From the NCBI RefSeq assembly GCF_003668555.1, contig NZ_RCWN01000001.1:310001-374000 (forward strand): a DNA stretch of 64,000 nt, read 5' to 3'. A model generated the notes under the pieces. It was not told the origin of the DNA, did no database searches, and was given only the letters and a program-made list of their open reading frames with translations. Each line of letters starts with the position of its first letter. Position 1 is the stretch's first letter. Shown piece after piece: positions 62,857 to 64,000 of the stretch. The DNA is from Notoacmeibacter ruber (GTDB taxonomy: Bacteria; Pseudomonadota; Alphaproteobacteria; Rhizobiales; Rhizobiaceae). The position numbers and the translations under genes are program-made.

Positions 62857-64000
62857 AGCCGATTATTCTATCTCTTTTCTGCACCGCCCTGCTGGGTTTC
62901 GCACCCATTTCGCAGGCGGAGGACCTGTTCGACGAGAGGGCACGACAGGATCCGCTGGTCGATGGCAGCTTTTCCGGGGCGCTTTCCGGCACGCAGCTTG
63001 AAACCTTTCGCCAGGCGGGAGAGACCCTTTTCACGGCGCGCTTTACAAGTGCGGACGGCGCGGGCCGGCCGATGGCGACCCAAGCTATCATCCCGACCAA
63101 ACGCAAGCGCTCCGTCCCGTCGCAATTCCAGCGTTTGGCCGGCATGGATTCCAACAGTTGCGCCTCCTGCCACCGTGACCCGAATCCCGGCGGCGCTGGA
63201 GACTTTTCGGTCAATGTCTTCGTATCCGAGGGTTTCAACCAGGCGGATTTCGACACGACGGATCCGCAATTCTCCAATGAGCGCAATACGAATCACCTTT
63301 TCGGCGCGGGGCTGGTCGAACTACTCGCTCGTGAAATGACCGCTGACCTTCAGGCCATTCGTGAGGAGGCGCTGATCGAAGCGCGCCGAAGCGGTGAATC
63401 CGTCACGAAGCCGCTTTCGACGAAAGGTGTCGACTTCGGCACGATCATGGCCGCACCGGATGGAATGATCGATCTCTCCGGGCTGGATGGTGTCGATACC
63501 GACCTGGTCATCCGTCCCTTTGGCCATAAGGGCGTCATGACGTCGCTTCGCCAGTTCAGCGTGAATGCCGCCAACCACCACCATGGTATGCAGGCGGTCG
63601 AGCGCTTTGGTTCGCGATGGACAGGCGAGGCCGATTTCGATGGCGATGGTTTGGGCAATGAAATCGGGGAGGCCGAAATCGCGGCTTTGGTGGCCTGGCA
63701 GGCGGGTCTTCCCGCGCCGGCCCGGCGCGACGATCTGGACGCGGCTGATGCGGCGCGGGTCGCCAACGGGGAACGGCTGTTTTCGGATCTTGGCTGCGCC
63801 TCCTGTCACAGGCCTGCTCTGCCGCTTGAAGACCTGACATTCATCGACCCCGGCCCGGTCGACGCGGCCGGCACTATGCGGCCCGGCGAGGGGGTGGATC
63901 GCCGATACGACCTTTCCACTGCAGCACGAAATCTCTTACGCGATGAAAAGGGGCGCGTGATGGTGCCTCTCTATGGCGACTTGAAACGCCACCGGATCGT
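62853..64000 (+). CDS. Di-heme oxidoreductase (peroxidase-like), 3' end outside window
   Basis: The ATG at 62853 overlaps the xylR stop by four bases, and the frame stays open to the window end (382 codons visible). The signal peptide MKPIILSLFCTALLGFAPIS ends at about QAE. Two c-haem motifs, CASCH at 103-107 and CASCH at 315-319, with the intervening AANHHHGMQAVERFGSRW and a calcium-site-like DFDGDGLGNEIGEAE, identify the large DHOR family (putative thiol or hydrogen peroxide oxidoreductases), distinct from the CcpA-type protein at 23121. Periplasmic. Co-translation with a sugar repressor is odd; the downstream gene content is not visible. Confidence 0.85.
   Translation, partial: MKPIILSLFCTALLGFAPISQAEDLFDERARQDPLVDGSFSGALSGTQLETFRQAGETLFTARFTSADGAGRPMATQAIIPTKRKRSVPSQFQRLAGMDSNSCASCHRDPNPGGAGDFSVNVFVSEGFNQADFDTTDPQFSNERNTNHLFGAGLVELLAREMTADLQAIREEALIEARRSGESVTKPLSTKGVDFGTIMAAPDGMIDLSGLDGVDTDLVIRPFGHKGVMTSLRQFSVNAANHHHGMQAVERFGSRWTGEADFDGDGLGNEIGEAEIAALVAWQAGLPAPARRDDLDAADAARVANGERLFSDLGCASCHRPALPLEDLTFIDPGPVDAAGTMRPGEGVDRRYDLSTAARNLLRDEKGRVMVPLYGDLKRHRI

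Noticed and set aside
1..64000. CRISPR arrays, rRNA genes, replication origin
   Set aside because: No regularly spaced direct repeats, no rRNA sequence and no DnaA-box cluster or repABC genes were seen.

Overview
The window looks like a chromosomal segment of a marine or soil alphaproteobacterium of the order Hyphomicrobiales (Rhizobiales). The evidence is a 2.8-kaa NdvB/ChvB-type cyclic beta-1,2-glucan synthase, a reductive pyrimidine (Pyd) pathway with RutR, PaoABC-like aldehyde oxidoreductase genes and a rhizobial-style xylose operon, all in GC-rich DNA. Genus is not determined; the family is a guess (Aurantimonadaceae, Notoacmeibacteraceae or Phyllobacteriaceae).

Region 1 (1-12.7 kb) is accessory DNA: two phage morphogenesis genes at the left edge, small orphan genes, an SH3 protein, a secreted or anchored thermonuclease-like protein, an XRE regulator divergent from three small genes, a GAF-PAS-GGDEF-EAL protein, a hydroxyacid dehydrogenase and a Sel1-like protein lying between the two ends of a decayed IS5-type transposase, and an orphan histidine kinase. 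It ends at a tRNA-Arg(ACG) whose 3' end faces this region, as expected if the tRNA was an integration site.

Region 2 (12.8-28.6 kb) is a pyrimidine catabolism island. One minus-strand operon runs beta-ureidopropionase-type amidohydrolase, a coupled 93-aa protein, dihydropyrimidinase, a DUF559 nuclease cassette, a VOC protein and an NMT1/THI5-type ABC transporter. It is divergent from a RutR-type TetR regulator. A second unit carries preT-preA (dihydropyrimidine dehydrogenase), and next to it lies a class III aminotransferase likely acting on beta-alanine. RutR-like operators (12 of 14 positions each) precede both units, so uracil/thymine uptake, reduction, ring opening, decarbamoylation and transamination appear to form one regulon. 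A diguanylate cyclase and a di-heme peroxidase sit between the two units.

Region 3 (28.8-55.8 kb) is mostly core metabolism: SulP transporter, gamma carbonic anhydrase / DUF336 / FMN glutamate-synthase-like operon, ndvB, PaoABC-like molybdo-flavoenzyme, class I FBP aldolase, a PepSY-like protein, a ZIP transporter, a TorD / ligase-like / Mrp set that looks like a molybdoenzyme maturation module without its enzyme, a CoxG-like protein, an FNT channel, pgi and an acyl-CoA ligase.

Region 4 (55.9-64 kb) holds a DUF924 protein, the xylose operon xylF-xylH-ATPase-xylA, its divergent ROK repressor with a palindromic operator, and a second di-heme peroxidase-family gene translationally coupled to the repressor and cut by the window end.
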